Below are positions 1-8,752 of a DNA stretch of 64,000 nt, piece after piece; position 1 is the first letter of the stretch; each line of letters starts with the position of its first letter. The notes beneath the pieces were generated by a model. That model did no database searches and was not told the DNA's origin. It saw nothing but the letters and a program-made list of their open reading frames with translations. The stretch lies in NCBI RefSeq assembly GCF_900604535.1, contig NZ_UWOT01000005.1, positions 124,001-188,000 of the forward strand, read 5' to 3'. This DNA is from Romboutsia_E sp900604535. Its GTDB lineage: Bacteria; Bacillota; Clostridia; Peptostreptococcales; Peptostreptococcaceae. Both the position numbers and the translations under genes were made by a program.

Positions 1-1407
1 AGATTAGTTTTCATAAACTCAGTCTTCAAGTTATGTTCTATAACTTCTTTATTTTTTATATTATAAGTTTTGTTTTGAATTTTGATAGTATTATTATCTT
101 TCATATAATTTTCTATTACTGGTAATACTCTTGAAAAGTTAGATGTAATTAATACTTCATTTTCTTTTAAATCTACTATCTTTTCATTGTCTAATTCCAT
201 TATTTTGTTATAGTCTGATACTTTTATATATTCCACTTCATAATTCATATTTTGTGAAATATCATTTACATTAAAAATATCATATATTTTACTTCCATCC
301 ATATATTCATTATAATAAGCTACTTTATCGTCCTTATCAAATTTTACACCTATATATTCAAGGGATTTTTCTATATCTTGTGCTTTATCCTGTGGACTAA
401 CATACATATATGCACTAGCATCAAATGGAGTAGCTTCTTCTAGCCCTGATTCTAAAGCTTTCTTAAAGCTAAATCCTGTTGATAACATAACAGTAGTTAT
501 AAACAGCATTAAACAAATTACTGACATTGATATAAAGTTTGTATTAACTTTACTATTTATTTGCTTCACTATAAATATATTTAGTCCTCTGAAATAAATA
601 CTTTTATTTTTCTTTACAATATATAAAATAAATCCTGATAAGCTAAAGAAAATAAAAGTGTACCTATTACCCCCAGTCCTATTGACATAAGAAATCTGCT
701 ATCATTTATATTTAAATTTATATCTATAATAAACTTATACGCTAAACCTAATGAAATTACACATAAAATAAATGTAACTAAATATACAAATGGATTTCTA
801 AATTTTATTTCTTCTGTTTTTCTTCCAACTGTTAATAAATCAATTATTTTATATTTTGATATTACAGAAAATTAAATATCATTACTACTAAAAACATTAT
901 TCCAAAATATAAAATAGTCTTAAGAATAGCTGTTTTCGATATTATAAAAGTATATCCTGACATTTGAAATTCAAATAGCTTTGATACAAGTATTGATAAA
1001 CCTTGAGAAGCTATTAATCCTAATACTAAACCACTTATTAATGACAGTATTCCAACTATTATAGTTTCTAGTATTAAAATTCTAGATATTTTATTTTTTG
1101 ACATACCTAATGTCATATAAATTCCTAGTTCTTTTTTTCTCTTTTTTATTAAAAAGTTATTAGCATAAAGAATAAGACTTCCTAATATAAAAGCTACAAA
1201 TACAGATACATAAGATATTATCTTAACAAGAGTTTCTGTATATTCTTTACCTGAAGCATTCATCTGTATCATAGCTTTTTGTGATTTTATAGAATTAAAG
1301 CTATAAAATATACAAACTGCTAATGTTAATGTTAAAAAATATATACTATAATCTTTAAAGCTTTTTTTCACATTTTTTAATGCCATATTAGAATACATTG
1401 TTGTCAT
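1..1407 (-). pseudogene. FtsX-type ABC permease (BceB-like), broken by two frameshifts, runs off the left edge
   Basis: The first 181 codons (862-1407) encode a typical FtsX/BceB start: an N-terminal membrane segment, a second near residues 60-85 followed by a KKRKKELGIYMTLGM motif, and two more helices. The frame then stops. A second frame carries on immediately (VISKYKIIDLLTVGRK), and a third resumes at about 650 and stays open to base 1, with a soluble domain of about 150 residues after another helix, as expected of BceB. Restoring one T (coding strand) in the runs at about 868-871 and 649-652 rejoins all three frames. The start overlaps the ATPase gene upstream by 20 nt, so the two are translationally coupled. 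BceAB transporters export or flip antimicrobial peptides and lipid II-cycle inhibitors; no BceRS pair lies in view. It is either a pseudogene or a product of homopolymer sequencing errors. Confidence 0.8.
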
Positions 1408-2155
1408 CCCCTCCTATTAGAGAAATAACTTCCATAATTCTACTAAAGAACTCTTTTCTTGAGTCACTTCCTCTTACTAATTCTGTAAAGATTTTTCCAT
1501 CTTTTATAAATAATATTCTATGAGCATAACTTGCAGTAAAAGCATCATGAGTTACCATTAATATAGTTGATTTTAAAGATTTATTTAAATCTTCAAATCT
1601 TTCAAGTAATAATCTAGCTGATTTTGAATCTAATGCTCCTGTTGGTTCATCAGCAAGAATTAATGATGGATTAGTTACTATAGCCCTAGCTGATGCTACT
1701 CTTTGCTTTTGTCCTCCTGACATTTGATAAGGATATTTATTTAATATTTTTTCAATTTCTAAATATTTTGCCACTTCTTTTATTTTTGAATCTATAAGAG
1801 AAGTTTTTTCTCCTTTTATTGTTAATGCTAATGCTATGTTTTCATAAGCAGTAAGTGTATCTAATAAGTTAAAATCTTGGAATATAAATCCAAGTTCATC
1901 TTGTCTAAACTTATCTAATCTGTTAGATTTTAATCTTGTAATATCATTATCATTTATTATTATTTTTCCTGTTGTTACATTGTCTATTGTTGATATACAG
2001 TTAAGTAATGTTGTCTTACCACTTCCACTAGGCCCCATTATTCCAACAAACTCACCTTCACTAACTTTAAAACTTATATTATCTATAGCTTTTGTAACAT
2101 TGTCTTTATTTCCATAATACTTTTCTACACTTTCTACACTTAATACATTTTTCAT
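1388..2155 (-). CDS. ABC transporter ATP-binding protein (BceA/MacB type)
   Basis: This is a 255-residue ATPase with Walker A GPSGSGKTT (about residue 41), Q-loop FIFQDFNLL, signature MSGGQKQR, Walker B LILADEPTGALD and the H-loop MVTHD. It groups with the ATPases that energise FtsX-type permeases (BceA, YtrE, MacB), and the coupled downstream permease agrees with this. The start has the ribosome-binding site AAAGGAGA about 10 nt upstream. The tail beyond residue 235 (SLIGGDDNNVF) is family-variable. If the downstream permease is really broken, this ATPase has no partner here. Substrate specificity cannot be read from the sequence; peptide-antibiotic resistance is the usual role. Confidence 0.92.
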   Translation of the reverse strand: MKNVLSVESVEKYYGNKDNVTKAIDNISFKVSEGEFVGIMGPSGSGKTTLLNCISTIDNVTTGKIIINDNDITRLKSNRLDKFRQDELGFIFQDFNLLDTLTAYENIALALTIKGEKTSLIDSKIKEVAKYLEIEKILNKYPYQMSGGQKQRVASARAIVTNPSLILADEPTGALDSKSARLLLERFEDLNKSLKSTILMVTHDAFTASYAHRILFIKDGKIFTELVRGSDSRKEFFSRIMEVISLIGGDDNNVF

Positions 2156-2357
2156 TTTATTTTATCTCCTTTGTTTATTTATCATAAATTTATTATAAAC
2201 GCGTTTTATTTTTTTAGATATGAATGTATATTTCATTACCATTACATTTTTGTAATGTAAACTAATTTTAAAAGATTATTTTAGATATATTCTTATATAT
2301 TTGAATTCTTTTGATTTATATATACTAAAGTGTAGATATGATTATTAGAAATACTTT

Positions 2358-2390
2358 AATAGAGCTTAACATAAAATGCTAAGCTCTATT
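2358..2390. terminator. hairpin at the 3' side of the XRE-cupin gene
   Basis: An 11-bp inverted repeat (AATAGAGCTTA / TAAGCTCTATT) sits between two minus-strand genes, downstream of the regulator. There is no good T-tract on either side, so it may be a weak terminator or a 3'-end stabiliser. Confidence 0.5.
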
Positions 2391-2408
2391 AATCTCATCT
2401 TAAAATTG

Positions 2409-2954
2409 TTATAGTATAACAGCAAAAATAACTTTCACATCTTCATTTGTGTTATTTTCCCATCTATGATTAATTCCTGCTGATATCTTTATACTATCAC
2501 CCTTACTCATAGTAAACTCCTCATTATCAAGATATACAGTAGCTTCTCCTTCAAGAACATAAGCTAGCTCATATCCTATATGACTTATATCACCATTACT
2601 AGATGAAGTATTCGGTTCAAGTGTCATAATAGCAAATTCAAAATTATCACTAAATCCAGGAGCTAATATTTCATATATAACATTATCACTTTCAGGCAAA
2701 ATAACTTTTTTTCTACTATCTTTTCTTACTATTAAATCTTCTTTTTCTACTTCTGAAGTGAAAAAAGTAAATAGTGGTACTTCTAGAGCTGATGCAATTG
2801 ATTTTAATGAATTTACAGAAGGATTTGCATTTCCTCTTTCTATTTGACTAAGCATAGATGCAGTTACATGTGATAACTCTGCTAGCTTTCTTACACTTAA
2901 GTTTTTATTAGTTCTTATTTGTGCTATTTTTTTACCTATATTTATATCAGACAT
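2409..2954 (-). CDS. XRE-family transcriptional regulator with C-terminal cupin domain
   Basis: The protein has 181 residues. Residues 7-62 form an XRE helix-turn-helix (IGKKIAQIRTNKNLSVRKLAEL followed by TASMLSQIERG), and residues about 107-178 form a small cupin barrel (GYELAYVLEGEATVYL, KGDSIKISAGINHRW). This is the PuuR/SutR-like architecture, in which the cupin binds a small-molecule effector. The ribosome-binding site AAGGAGA fits the chosen ATG. The gene is divergent from the GntP-type transporter at 3159, about 200 bp away, and is likely its local regulator; that link is inferred from position only. Confidence 0.88.
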   Translation of the reverse strand: MSDINIGKKIAQIRTNKNLSVRKLAELSHVTASMLSQIERGNANPSVNSLKSIASALEVPLFTFFTSEVEKEDLIVRKDSRKKVILPESDNVIYEILAPGFSDNFEFAIMTLEPNTSSSNGDISHIGYELAYVLEGEATVYLDNEEFTMSKGDSIKISAGINHRWENNTNEDVKVIFAVIL

Positions 2955-3091
2955 TTCATTCTCCTTAAATTTATATATATCTTAATCTATTTTTTAGTTT
3001 TTTACACTTAATGAATTTATATTATTATTTAAATTTATTATATCATAGTATTACAACATTGTTAAATATTATTAAATTAATTAAATTATAT

Positions 3092-3120
3092 TTGACGCTT
3101 TTATATTCATTGTATAAAAT
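3092..3120 (+). promoter_or_regulatory. candidate sigma-A promoter of the GntP-type gene
   Basis: TTGACG (3092-3097), a 17-nt spacer and TAAAAT (3115-3120) lie 39 nt before the transporter start. The 2955-3158 gap also has to hold the divergent promoter of the XRE-cupin gene, but I could not place that one. Confidence 0.55.
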
Positions 3121-3158
3121 AAGTATTAACAAATTTAACGATAAGAAGGTGAAATAAT

Positions 3159-4415
3159 ATGACAATAACAACTTTTGGGGCGATAATTGGTTTAAGTGTA
3201 TCTATTATTCTTATAATTAAAAAGTTTGAACCATTTTACTGTTTAGTATTCGGTGCATTAGTTGGTGGAATTGTAGGTGGAGCTGACTTAGTAAGTACAG
3301 TTGAGTATATGGCAAATGGAGCTCAAAGCATGGCCCCTGCTATTCTAAGAGTAATGACATCAGGATTTCTAGCTGCAACATTAATAAAAACAGGTGCTGT
3401 AGATAGAATTTCAGAGGAAATAATAAAAATTTTAGGAATTAAAAAATCAATTTTAGGAATCGTACTTTCTGCTATGGTACTATCAGCTGTTGGAGTTGAT
3501 TTAGACGTTGTAGTTCTTACAGTTGGACCTATTGGTATGTCTATAGGACATAAATTAGGGTATTCAAAATTAGCTATACTTTTAGCAGCATTAGGTGGAG
3601 GTAAAGCCGGAAATATTATATCTCCAAACCCAAATACTTTAGCTGCTGCAACTAATTTTAATGTAGATTTATCAAGTGTTATGCTTGCTAATATAGTTCC
3701 TGCTATATGTGGTGTTTTAGTTACAACAGTATTAGCAAAAACTTTAATTAATAAAGTAAGTAAAATTAATATAGATATAGATATTCAAGAAGATGAAAAC
3801 TTACCTAGCTTATTTGCATCTATTATAGGACCTATTGTAGCCATTTGTTTATTATTTTTAGGTAATGTATCTAGTATAGTTGTGGATCCGTTAGTTGCTT
3901 TACCTGTTGGCGCTATAGTTTGTATAATAGCTACTAAAAATTTAGTTCATACAAAGGAATATTTAAGCTACGGAGTTGAAAAGATGCAAGGAGTATGTAT
4001 ATTACTACTTGGTACTGGTACTTTAGTTGGAATAATTCAAATGTCTAATTTGCAACATAGTACAATATCTTTATTAGATACGTTGAGTATTCCACAATTT
4101 TTACTAGCACCTATATCAGGTATGGTAATGTCACTTGCTACGGCTTCTACTACAGGTGGAGCAACAATAGCATCTTCAACATTCTCTAGTGCTATTTTAA
4201 ACTCTGGTTTATCTGGTATTGCTGGTGCATCTATGGTAAATGCTGGTGCATGTGTGTTTGAACATTTACCTCACGGTGCTTTATTCCATGCAAGTACGAA
4301 AAGTGTTTCTATGGATTTAATTGAAAGATTTAAGTTAATTCATTATGAAATAGCTATTGGACTAGTTATAGTATTTGTATCAACAATTATGCAATTTTTT
4401 ATGATGAGTTTATAA
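3159..4415 (+). CDS. GntP-family carboxylate/gluconate:H+ symporter
   Basis: This 418-residue integral membrane protein has about 11-12 hydrophobic segments. Family-like features are a glycine-rich stretch near residue 147 (ALGGGKAGNIISPNPNT), the conserved ATASTTGGATIASSTFS segment near 325, and the MVNAGACVFEHLPHGALFH motif, all typical of GntP and related citrate/gluconate permeases. The start has the ribosome-binding site AAGAAGGTGA. It stands alone, divergent from an XRE-cupin regulator and closed by a strong terminator. The substrate is a small organic acid or sugar acid by family; it cannot be fixed from sequence, and no catabolic genes adjoin. Confidence 0.8.
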   Translation: MTITTFGAIIGLSVSIILIIKKFEPFYCLVFGALVGGIVGGADLVSTVEYMANGAQSMAPAILRVMTSGFLAATLIKTGAVDRISEEIIKILGIKKSILGIVLSAMVLSAVGVDLDVVVLTVGPIGMSIGHKLGYSKLAILLAALGGGKAGNIISPNPNTLAAATNFNVDLSSVMLANIVPAICGVLVTTVLAKTLINKVSKINIDIDIQEDENLPSLFASIIGPIVAICLLFLGNVSSIVVDPLVALPVGAIVCIIATKNLVHTKEYLSYGVEKMQGVCILLLGTGTLVGIIQMSNLQHSTISLLDTLSIPQFLLAPISGMVMSLATASTTGGATIASSTFSSAILNSGLSGIAGASMVNAGACVFEHLPHGALFHASTKSVSMDLIERFKLIHYEIAIGLVIVFVSTIMQFFMMSL

Positions 4416-4440
4416 TTAATATCCAAATTTTACTAAAATA

Positions 4441-4467
4441 AAAGCTAGCAATTATCTTGCTAGCTTT
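4441..4467 (+). terminator. rho-independent terminator after the GntP-type gene
   Basis: A perfect 10-bp stem (AAAGCTAGCA / TGCTAGCTTT) with a 7-nt loop. It sits between convergent genes and may act in both directions. Confidence 0.8.
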
Positions 4468-4516
4468 ATTAAAAATGAAATCCAAATTCCATTTATTAAA
4501 AATAGCATACTAAAAA

Positions 4517-5195
4517 TTAAAACAACATGGATAAGATTTCTTCATACCTTTCATCTGATATACCAAGCTTTTTCTTAAATATATCATCATCCATTCGTTC
4601 AATTTTAACTTCATTTGGAGATATTTCTTTGATAATATGTTTTAACTTATTAATTGACTCATCATCATCATTATATCCTTTGATAATGGTAATTTCAAAT
4701 ATAAACTTACCATTGTATTGTTTATTAAATAAAGCCATATTTGAAATATATTCTTCTAATGTATATCCTTCAATTGGCCTTTGTATCTTTTGGAAGTCTT
4801 TTTCTGTTATTACCTTTATTTCTCCAATAACTTCATCACATTTATTAGCAATACATTTATATTCTTCTCTACCTAATATATATCCATTAGAAAGTAACCT
4901 TACAGATAGACCTTTATTTTTTATAAAATCGATAATATCACTAATCTTCTCATTTACAAGTGCTTCACCTTTTGAATTAATAAAAATTAATTCTGCTTTT
5001 GTATCTTCTATAACATTTTCTAGTTCCTTTAATGAGCTATCCATTTCTTCAAATGATATTTGAGTGTCTATTTTTTGATCTTCCTATAGGGCAAAATATG
5101 CAGTCAAAATTACAATACTTTTCTGGTAGTATATTAATTTCTAATATCCTTTTTCCATCTTCAATATAGACATCTTTATACGTAAAAATATTCAT
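4517..5195 (-). pseudogene. small radical SAM protein, one-base frameshift near residue 42
   Basis: The gene starts at the ATG at 5193-5195, with AAGGAGG about 10 nt upstream. The first 50 codons (MNIFTYKDVYIEDGKRIL and on) contain the radical SAM cluster motif CNFDCIFC at Cys28/Cys32/Cys35, which would hold a [4Fe-4S] cluster for S-adenosylmethionine cleavage. The frame stops shortly after. Removing one base from the T6 run at 5071-5076 joins it to the 175-residue C-terminal part (4517-5044), giving a 225-residue protein with FINSKGEALVNEK and RLLSNGYILG, typical of radical SAM TIM-barrel halves. It follows the B3/B4-domain gene by 23 nt and so shares its riboswitch. The reaction is unknown. 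Confidence 0.8.
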
Positions 5196-5218
5196 TTATT
5201 CAATCTACCTCCTTAAAT

Positions 5219-5926
5219 CTATATTATTGTCATTTCTTTATTATTAATATCAAGTATAGTAACTTTACATTCTCCACCTAAGTTTTCTTGTACTAATCTT
5301 TTTAAATCAGATAAAGCATTTTCAAAATCTTCTACTCTATTTTCATCAACTAATTCTATACATAAGAAAGCATTTTTTGTATGTTCAGTTAACATAGTCC
5401 TTACTGATTCACGCCAGTTCCAACATCTACAAATTGCTCCTTCATCATCTTTATACACGATTTCCCCTTCATAAGGTGGCGTATTTTCATTTGATCCTAA
5501 TGTAATAAAACCTTCATTTCCAACTGCTTTAGTTAATTTAACATCTCCAACAAATGTATCTATATCTTCTCCACCACAAGGTAAACCATATCTTAATGAT
5601 ATAGTGTTATAAATATCAACTAAAGGATTTATAGTTCCTAACCCTTTGTTACTATGAACTCTTTTTAATAATGCTTCAATAGATGATCTTACTCCTCTTT
5701 TAGTTTTAAATTGTTTAAAAGCATCTCTCCAAACTTTTATAACATCATTATTGCTAAATTCCTCATCTGTTAAATGTTTTAAAGCTTCTTTTTGAGCTTC
5801 TTTAAGCATATCTTCATATTTATTCTCATCTTTTATAGTGTTATCGATATTATAACAAGTTATTATACCTATCTTTGTATTTGGAAATACACCCCAAAAT
5901 TCTTCTTCAATTATAAATTTTTTCAT
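5219..5926 (-). CDS. B3/B4 (tRNA-binding fold) domain protein
   Basis: This 235-residue protein matches the stand-alone B3/B4 domain family, homologous to the B3/B4 domain of the phenylalanyl-tRNA synthetase beta subunit. Family landmarks are WRDAFKQFKTKRGVRSSIEALLKR (about 67-90), the NPLVDIYNTISLRYGLPCGGED stretch (about 100-121), and GEIVYKDDEGAICRCWNWRES. Bacterial stand-alone members are common but their biochemical role is not established; editing or hydrolysis of aminoacyl or acylated compounds has been suggested. It is the first gene after a ykkC-type riboswitch with its own terminator, so its expression is probably ligand-induced. The downstream radical SAM gene completes the unit. 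Confidence 0.85.
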   Translation of the reverse strand: MKKFIIEEEFWGVFPNTKIGIITCYNIDNTIKDENKYEDMLKEAQKEALKHLTDEEFSNNDVIKVWRDAFKQFKTKRGVRSSIEALLKRVHSNKGLGTINPLVDIYNTISLRYGLPCGGEDIDTFVGDVKLTKAVGNEGFITLGSNENTPPYEGEIVYKDDEGAICRCWNWRESVRTMLTEHTKNAFLCIELVDENRVEDFENALSDLKRLVQENLGGECKVTILDINNKEMTII

Positions 5927-5955
5927 TTTAATTATGCCTCCTCAAAAATAATAAT

Positions 5956-6000
5956 AAAAAAAAGCCATAGGAGTATTATGAAAAATATCTCCCAGGCTTT
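5956..6000 (-). terminator. riboswitch expression-platform terminator
   Basis: On the coding strand, AAAGCC-TG-GGAG pairs with CTCC-TAT-GGCTTT and a run of T follows. The 5' arm is the conserved 3' edge of the ykkC aptamer (AAAAGCCTGGGAGA), so ligand-bound aptamer and terminator exclude each other: an ON switch. Confidence 0.85.
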
Positions 6001-6078
6001 TATCATTCCGTGTACACAGTAAACTATGCGTTTTCTCTCGGACCAGCCAGCTATAAACTGCGGAACCCTAGAAAACTA
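5985..6078 (-). promoter_or_regulatory. ykkC-family riboswitch, guanidine-I type (subtype 1) most likely
   Basis: On the coding strand the ykkC consensus blocks appear in order: CTAGGGTTCCG, CTGGTCCGAGAG, ACACGG and AAAAGCCTGGGAGA. Subtype 1 binds guanidine; subtypes 2a, 2b and 2c/d bind ppGpp, PRPP or nucleoside diphosphate/HMP-PP-type ligands and depart from the GTTCCG and TCCGAGAG blocks. The match to all subtype-1 blocks favours guanidine. It precedes the B3/B4-domain gene and shares its 3' edge with a terminator, as in classical guanidine-induced leaders. The subtype call is from memory of the consensus, not a covariance-model score. Confidence 0.85.
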
Positions 6079-6102
6079 AAATATAAAACTAAATTTTTAA
6101 AA

Positions 6103-6131
6103 AAAATATCATTCTATTAAAATTAAATCAA
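6103..6131 (-). promoter_or_regulatory. candidate promoter for the riboswitch leader
   Basis: TTGATT (6126-6131), a 17-nt spacer and TATTTT (6103-6108) on the minus strand lie about 30 nt before the aptamer, in the gap after pckA. Moderate match only. Confidence 0.4.
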
Positions 6132-6172
6132 CACTATATCTTCAACGGATTTAATATATTTTTATCTTTATA

Positions 6173-7705
6173 TTAGATTGTTATAGCTACTTCTTTCATA
6201 GCTTGATTTTCATATTTACTTAACCAAGCTTTTCTTTCTTCTCTTAACATATTTGCTATATTGTCATATTCTTCTTTAGTGTAGAAGTTTCTTGGATTAT
6301 ATTTTTCTATATCTATTCCCTTAACCTCTTTAGGTATCATATATCCCCACTCTTTATCTTCTATCCATTCGATATTATCTTTAGCTATTTCTTTCATTAT
6401 AGTTGTAGAAACATTTATAGTTAATTTTTCACCTTTGAAATCTTCTTTAGCTCCAACACTACCTGTATTTAATATAAAGCATTCCATATCTTTATTCTTT
6501 TGTAATATTTCTTTTAATCTCATTCCTTCTTCTATTTCAGAACCCATTATAAATGGATTAGTTCCAACACATCTTTTTGATTGACCTGCTTTACTTGGAT
6601 CTCCTGCAGAAGTTTCTATTGATTCGCCTAACATAAATGCATCTAGTGCCTGCATTGGGTTTAATTTTACAACTGGAGGAACTATGTCATTTCTTCTAGT
6701 TATAAATAATATCTTATGAGCTTTTTCTAAATCTACTGTATCATCTGTAGTGTCTATATCTTCTCTTAAAATTATTCCTCTACCATTAGAAGTTATAGAT
6801 ACATCATCAAAATCTACTGTAGAATCTTCTCTAACCATTATATTTTCTAAAGTTGCATTTTCACTAATTGCAGCTTTGTATAATATCCCTTGATTAGCTG
6901 GATTTAACCCTTCTGTTTTTATATAAAATCCATTTTCAGTTCCTATACAATAACCATCTTCATCCATAAATATAACATCATCTTGTCTAACTATTGCTTT
7001 TTCTTCACCAGTTAATTCATGGTCATGTATTGTTAAAGTAGTCTTCCCAGTTCCACTTAGTCCAAACATTATAAATCCAACATCTTTTATTTTATTATTT
7101 TTATCTAATACTCTTAATACCTTACTTCCTGCATGGAATCCTAATCCACCTGATTTCTTTACCTTATACATCGCCATTCTTAAAAATGACTTTTTCGCTT
7201 CTCCAAAATAATCACTACCTAATATAAAAGTAACTCCAGTTTCAGGATATGCTATCATTATTCTTTCTGGCCACTCAGGTATATATATACTTACTAAATC
7301 TGGATTTTCACTATCATCTGGATTAAATAATGTATCATGCCACATATGAGCTATTCTAGCAAATTCTTTTGATATGTATAATCTACAATTATAAGAAAAT
7401 TTTTCATTCATTCCCATTTTTCTATCTACTCTTATTACTTCTTTTTCTTTTATATATTCAAATACTTTAGCTGCTATTTCATCAGCTTTATCTTTTGAAA
7501 TTCCCTTTTGATCTACCCCTACTTCTATTTCATCAACTATGTATGTATTTTTTGCACTTCTATTTTTAACTTCACTTTTATAACTAGCATTTTTAAACTC
7601 AGTAGTTACTTCTACATCACTTGCTAAGCTTCTTAATTCTTTTTTATTTGGATTTACTATTACTTTTTTAAATATTTTATCATTTATAGCATTTAAATTG
7701 AACAT
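6173..7705 (-). CDS. pckA: phosphoenolpyruvate carboxykinase (ATP)
   Basis: The 510-residue enzyme interconverts oxaloacetate + ATP with phosphoenolpyruvate + CO2 + ADP. The kinase P-loop GLSGTGKTTL is at residues 215-224, followed by QDDVIFMDEDG, which contains the metal-binding aspartate motif of the ATP-dependent class; the upstream GVTFILGSDYFGEAKKSFLRMAMY segment contains the conserved lysine region. Length is slightly short against the usual 520-540 residues but nothing central is missing. The ribosome-binding site is GGAGG, 6 nt from the ATG. In clostridia this enzyme often runs toward oxaloacetate during fermentation, or serves gluconeogenesis from amino acids; the direction cannot be told here. 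It stands as a single gene. Confidence 0.96.
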   Translation of the reverse strand: MFNLNAINDKIFKKVIVNPNKKELRSLASDVEVTTEFKNASYKSEVKNRSAKNTYIVDEIEVGVDQKGISKDKADEIAAKVFEYIKEKEVIRVDRKMGMNEKFSYNCRLYISKEFARIAHMWHDTLFNPDDSENPDLVSIYIPEWPERIMIAYPETGVTFILGSDYFGEAKKSFLRMAMYKVKKSGGLGFHAGSKVLRVLDKNNKIKDVGFIMFGLSGTGKTTLTIHDHELTGEEKAIVRQDDVIFMDEDGYCIGTENGFYIKTEGLNPANQGILYKAAISENATLENIMVREDSTVDFDDVSITSNGRGIILREDIDTTDDTVDLEKAHKILFITRRNDIVPPVVKLNPMQALDAFMLGESIETSAGDPSKAGQSKRCVGTNPFIMGSEIEEGMRLKEILQKNKDMECFILNTGSVGAKEDFKGEKLTINVSTTIMKEIAKDNIEWIEDKEWGYMIPKEVKGIDIEKYNPRNFYTKEEYDNIANMLREERKAWLSKYENQAMKEVAITI

Positions 7706-8064
7706 TTTTCCTCCATATCCCTAATTAGTATATATTTTTTTCTTTTTATTATACTATATAGTATATCATATTAATTATTTATTACCACTATTTATTTTAA
7801 AAATTAGTTCACAATATATTGTATACATATGTTAATTTTAAATTAAATATAAAGTTATAAATCATGAGGCTTTATTATATCATATATTATCAGTGAATAG
7901 TTATAAATTATAACTACTTTTCTTAATAATTGTAAAATATTTAACTTTTAGGTGTATATGAATAAATAATTTATATGCTATAAAAATATAAAATAAGTCC
8001 TTTCTATACTTAATTTATAGGTATTTTTTCCTTAGTAAAATTCTATTTTATCTTATTCATTAAC
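7706..8064. other. 359-bp intergenic region with a 16-bp palindrome near pckA
   Basis: This gap must hold the pckA promoter and the end of the ABC operon. The visible structure is a perfect 16-bp palindrome at 7750-7765 (TATACTATATAGTATA), about 45 nt before the pckA start, which could be an operator but is also low-complexity A/T sequence. I see no convincing terminator or small gene. Confidence 0.4.
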
Positions 8065-8742
8065 TTAAACGCTTATCTTATTGTTTAATTTTCCATCTAT
8101 TATAGATATTACTCTATCAGCCTTTTTTGCAATTTCATTATTATGAGTTATCATTATTAAAGTTTGATTATATTTTTTAATAGATTGCTTCAATAAATCC
8201 ATTACTTCTTCTGTAGTCTTACTATCTAAGTTTCCTGTTGGCTCATCAGCTAAAATTATACTTGGCTTATTTGCAAGTGCTCTAGCTATAGCAACACGTT
8301 GCTGTTGACCTCCTGACAATTGATTTGGAAGATGATTTTTTCTATCTTCTATTCCTAATAATTTCATAAGATCTTCTATATACTCTTTGTCTATTTTTTG
8401 ATTATCAAGCTTTAATGGTAATTCTATATTTTCTTTCACATTAAGCACTGGTATTAAGTTATATTGTTGAAAAACAAATCCCACCTTTTGTCTTCTATAC
8501 TTTGCTAATTCTCCTTCAGATAAACAACAAATATCCTTATTATCAACTTTTATAGTTCCATTACTAGGACGTTCTAATCCACCTATTAAATGGAGAAATG
8601 TACTTTTACCACTACCACTTGGACCTACTATTGCTACAAATTCACCCTTATCTATTTTCAAATTAACATATTTAAGTGCATCTACTTTTGTTTGTTTTTT
8701 TCCATATATTTTACCTAAATTAATAGTTTCTAATATAACCAT
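8065..8742 (-). CDS. ABC transporter ATP-binding protein (LolD/MacB type)
   Basis: The 225-residue ATPase has Walker A GPSGSGKST (about 40-48), Q-loop VFQQYNLIP, signature LSGGQQQR, Walker B IILADEPTGNLD and the H-loop MITHN. It belongs to the family that works with FtsX/MacB-type permeases. It follows the 856-residue permease by 10 nt on the same strand and forms an operon with it. A LytTR two-component system lies divergently upstream of the permease and is the likely regulator. Substrates of such systems include peptides, bacteriocins and cell-envelope stressors; none is indicated by the sequence. Confidence 0.93.
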   Translation of the reverse strand: MVILETINLGKIYGKKQTKVDALKYVNLKIDKGEFVAIVGPSGSGKSTFLHLIGGLERPSNGTIKVDNKDICCLSEGELAKYRRQKVGFVFQQYNLIPVLNVKENIELPLKLDNQKIDKEYIEDLMKLLGIEDRKNHLPNQLSGGQQQRVAIARALANKPSIILADEPTGNLDSKTTEEVMDLLKQSIKKYNQTLIMITHNNEIAKKADRVISIIDGKLNNKISV

Positions 8743-8752
8743 AATGACACCT

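Noticed and set aside
4527..5063. Plus-strand open frame of 178 codons opposite the radical SAM gene
   Set aside because: The minus strand carries the radical SAM motif, ribosome-binding site and conserved residues; the plus frame has no ribosome-binding site and Ser/Ile-rich composition typical of a shadow.
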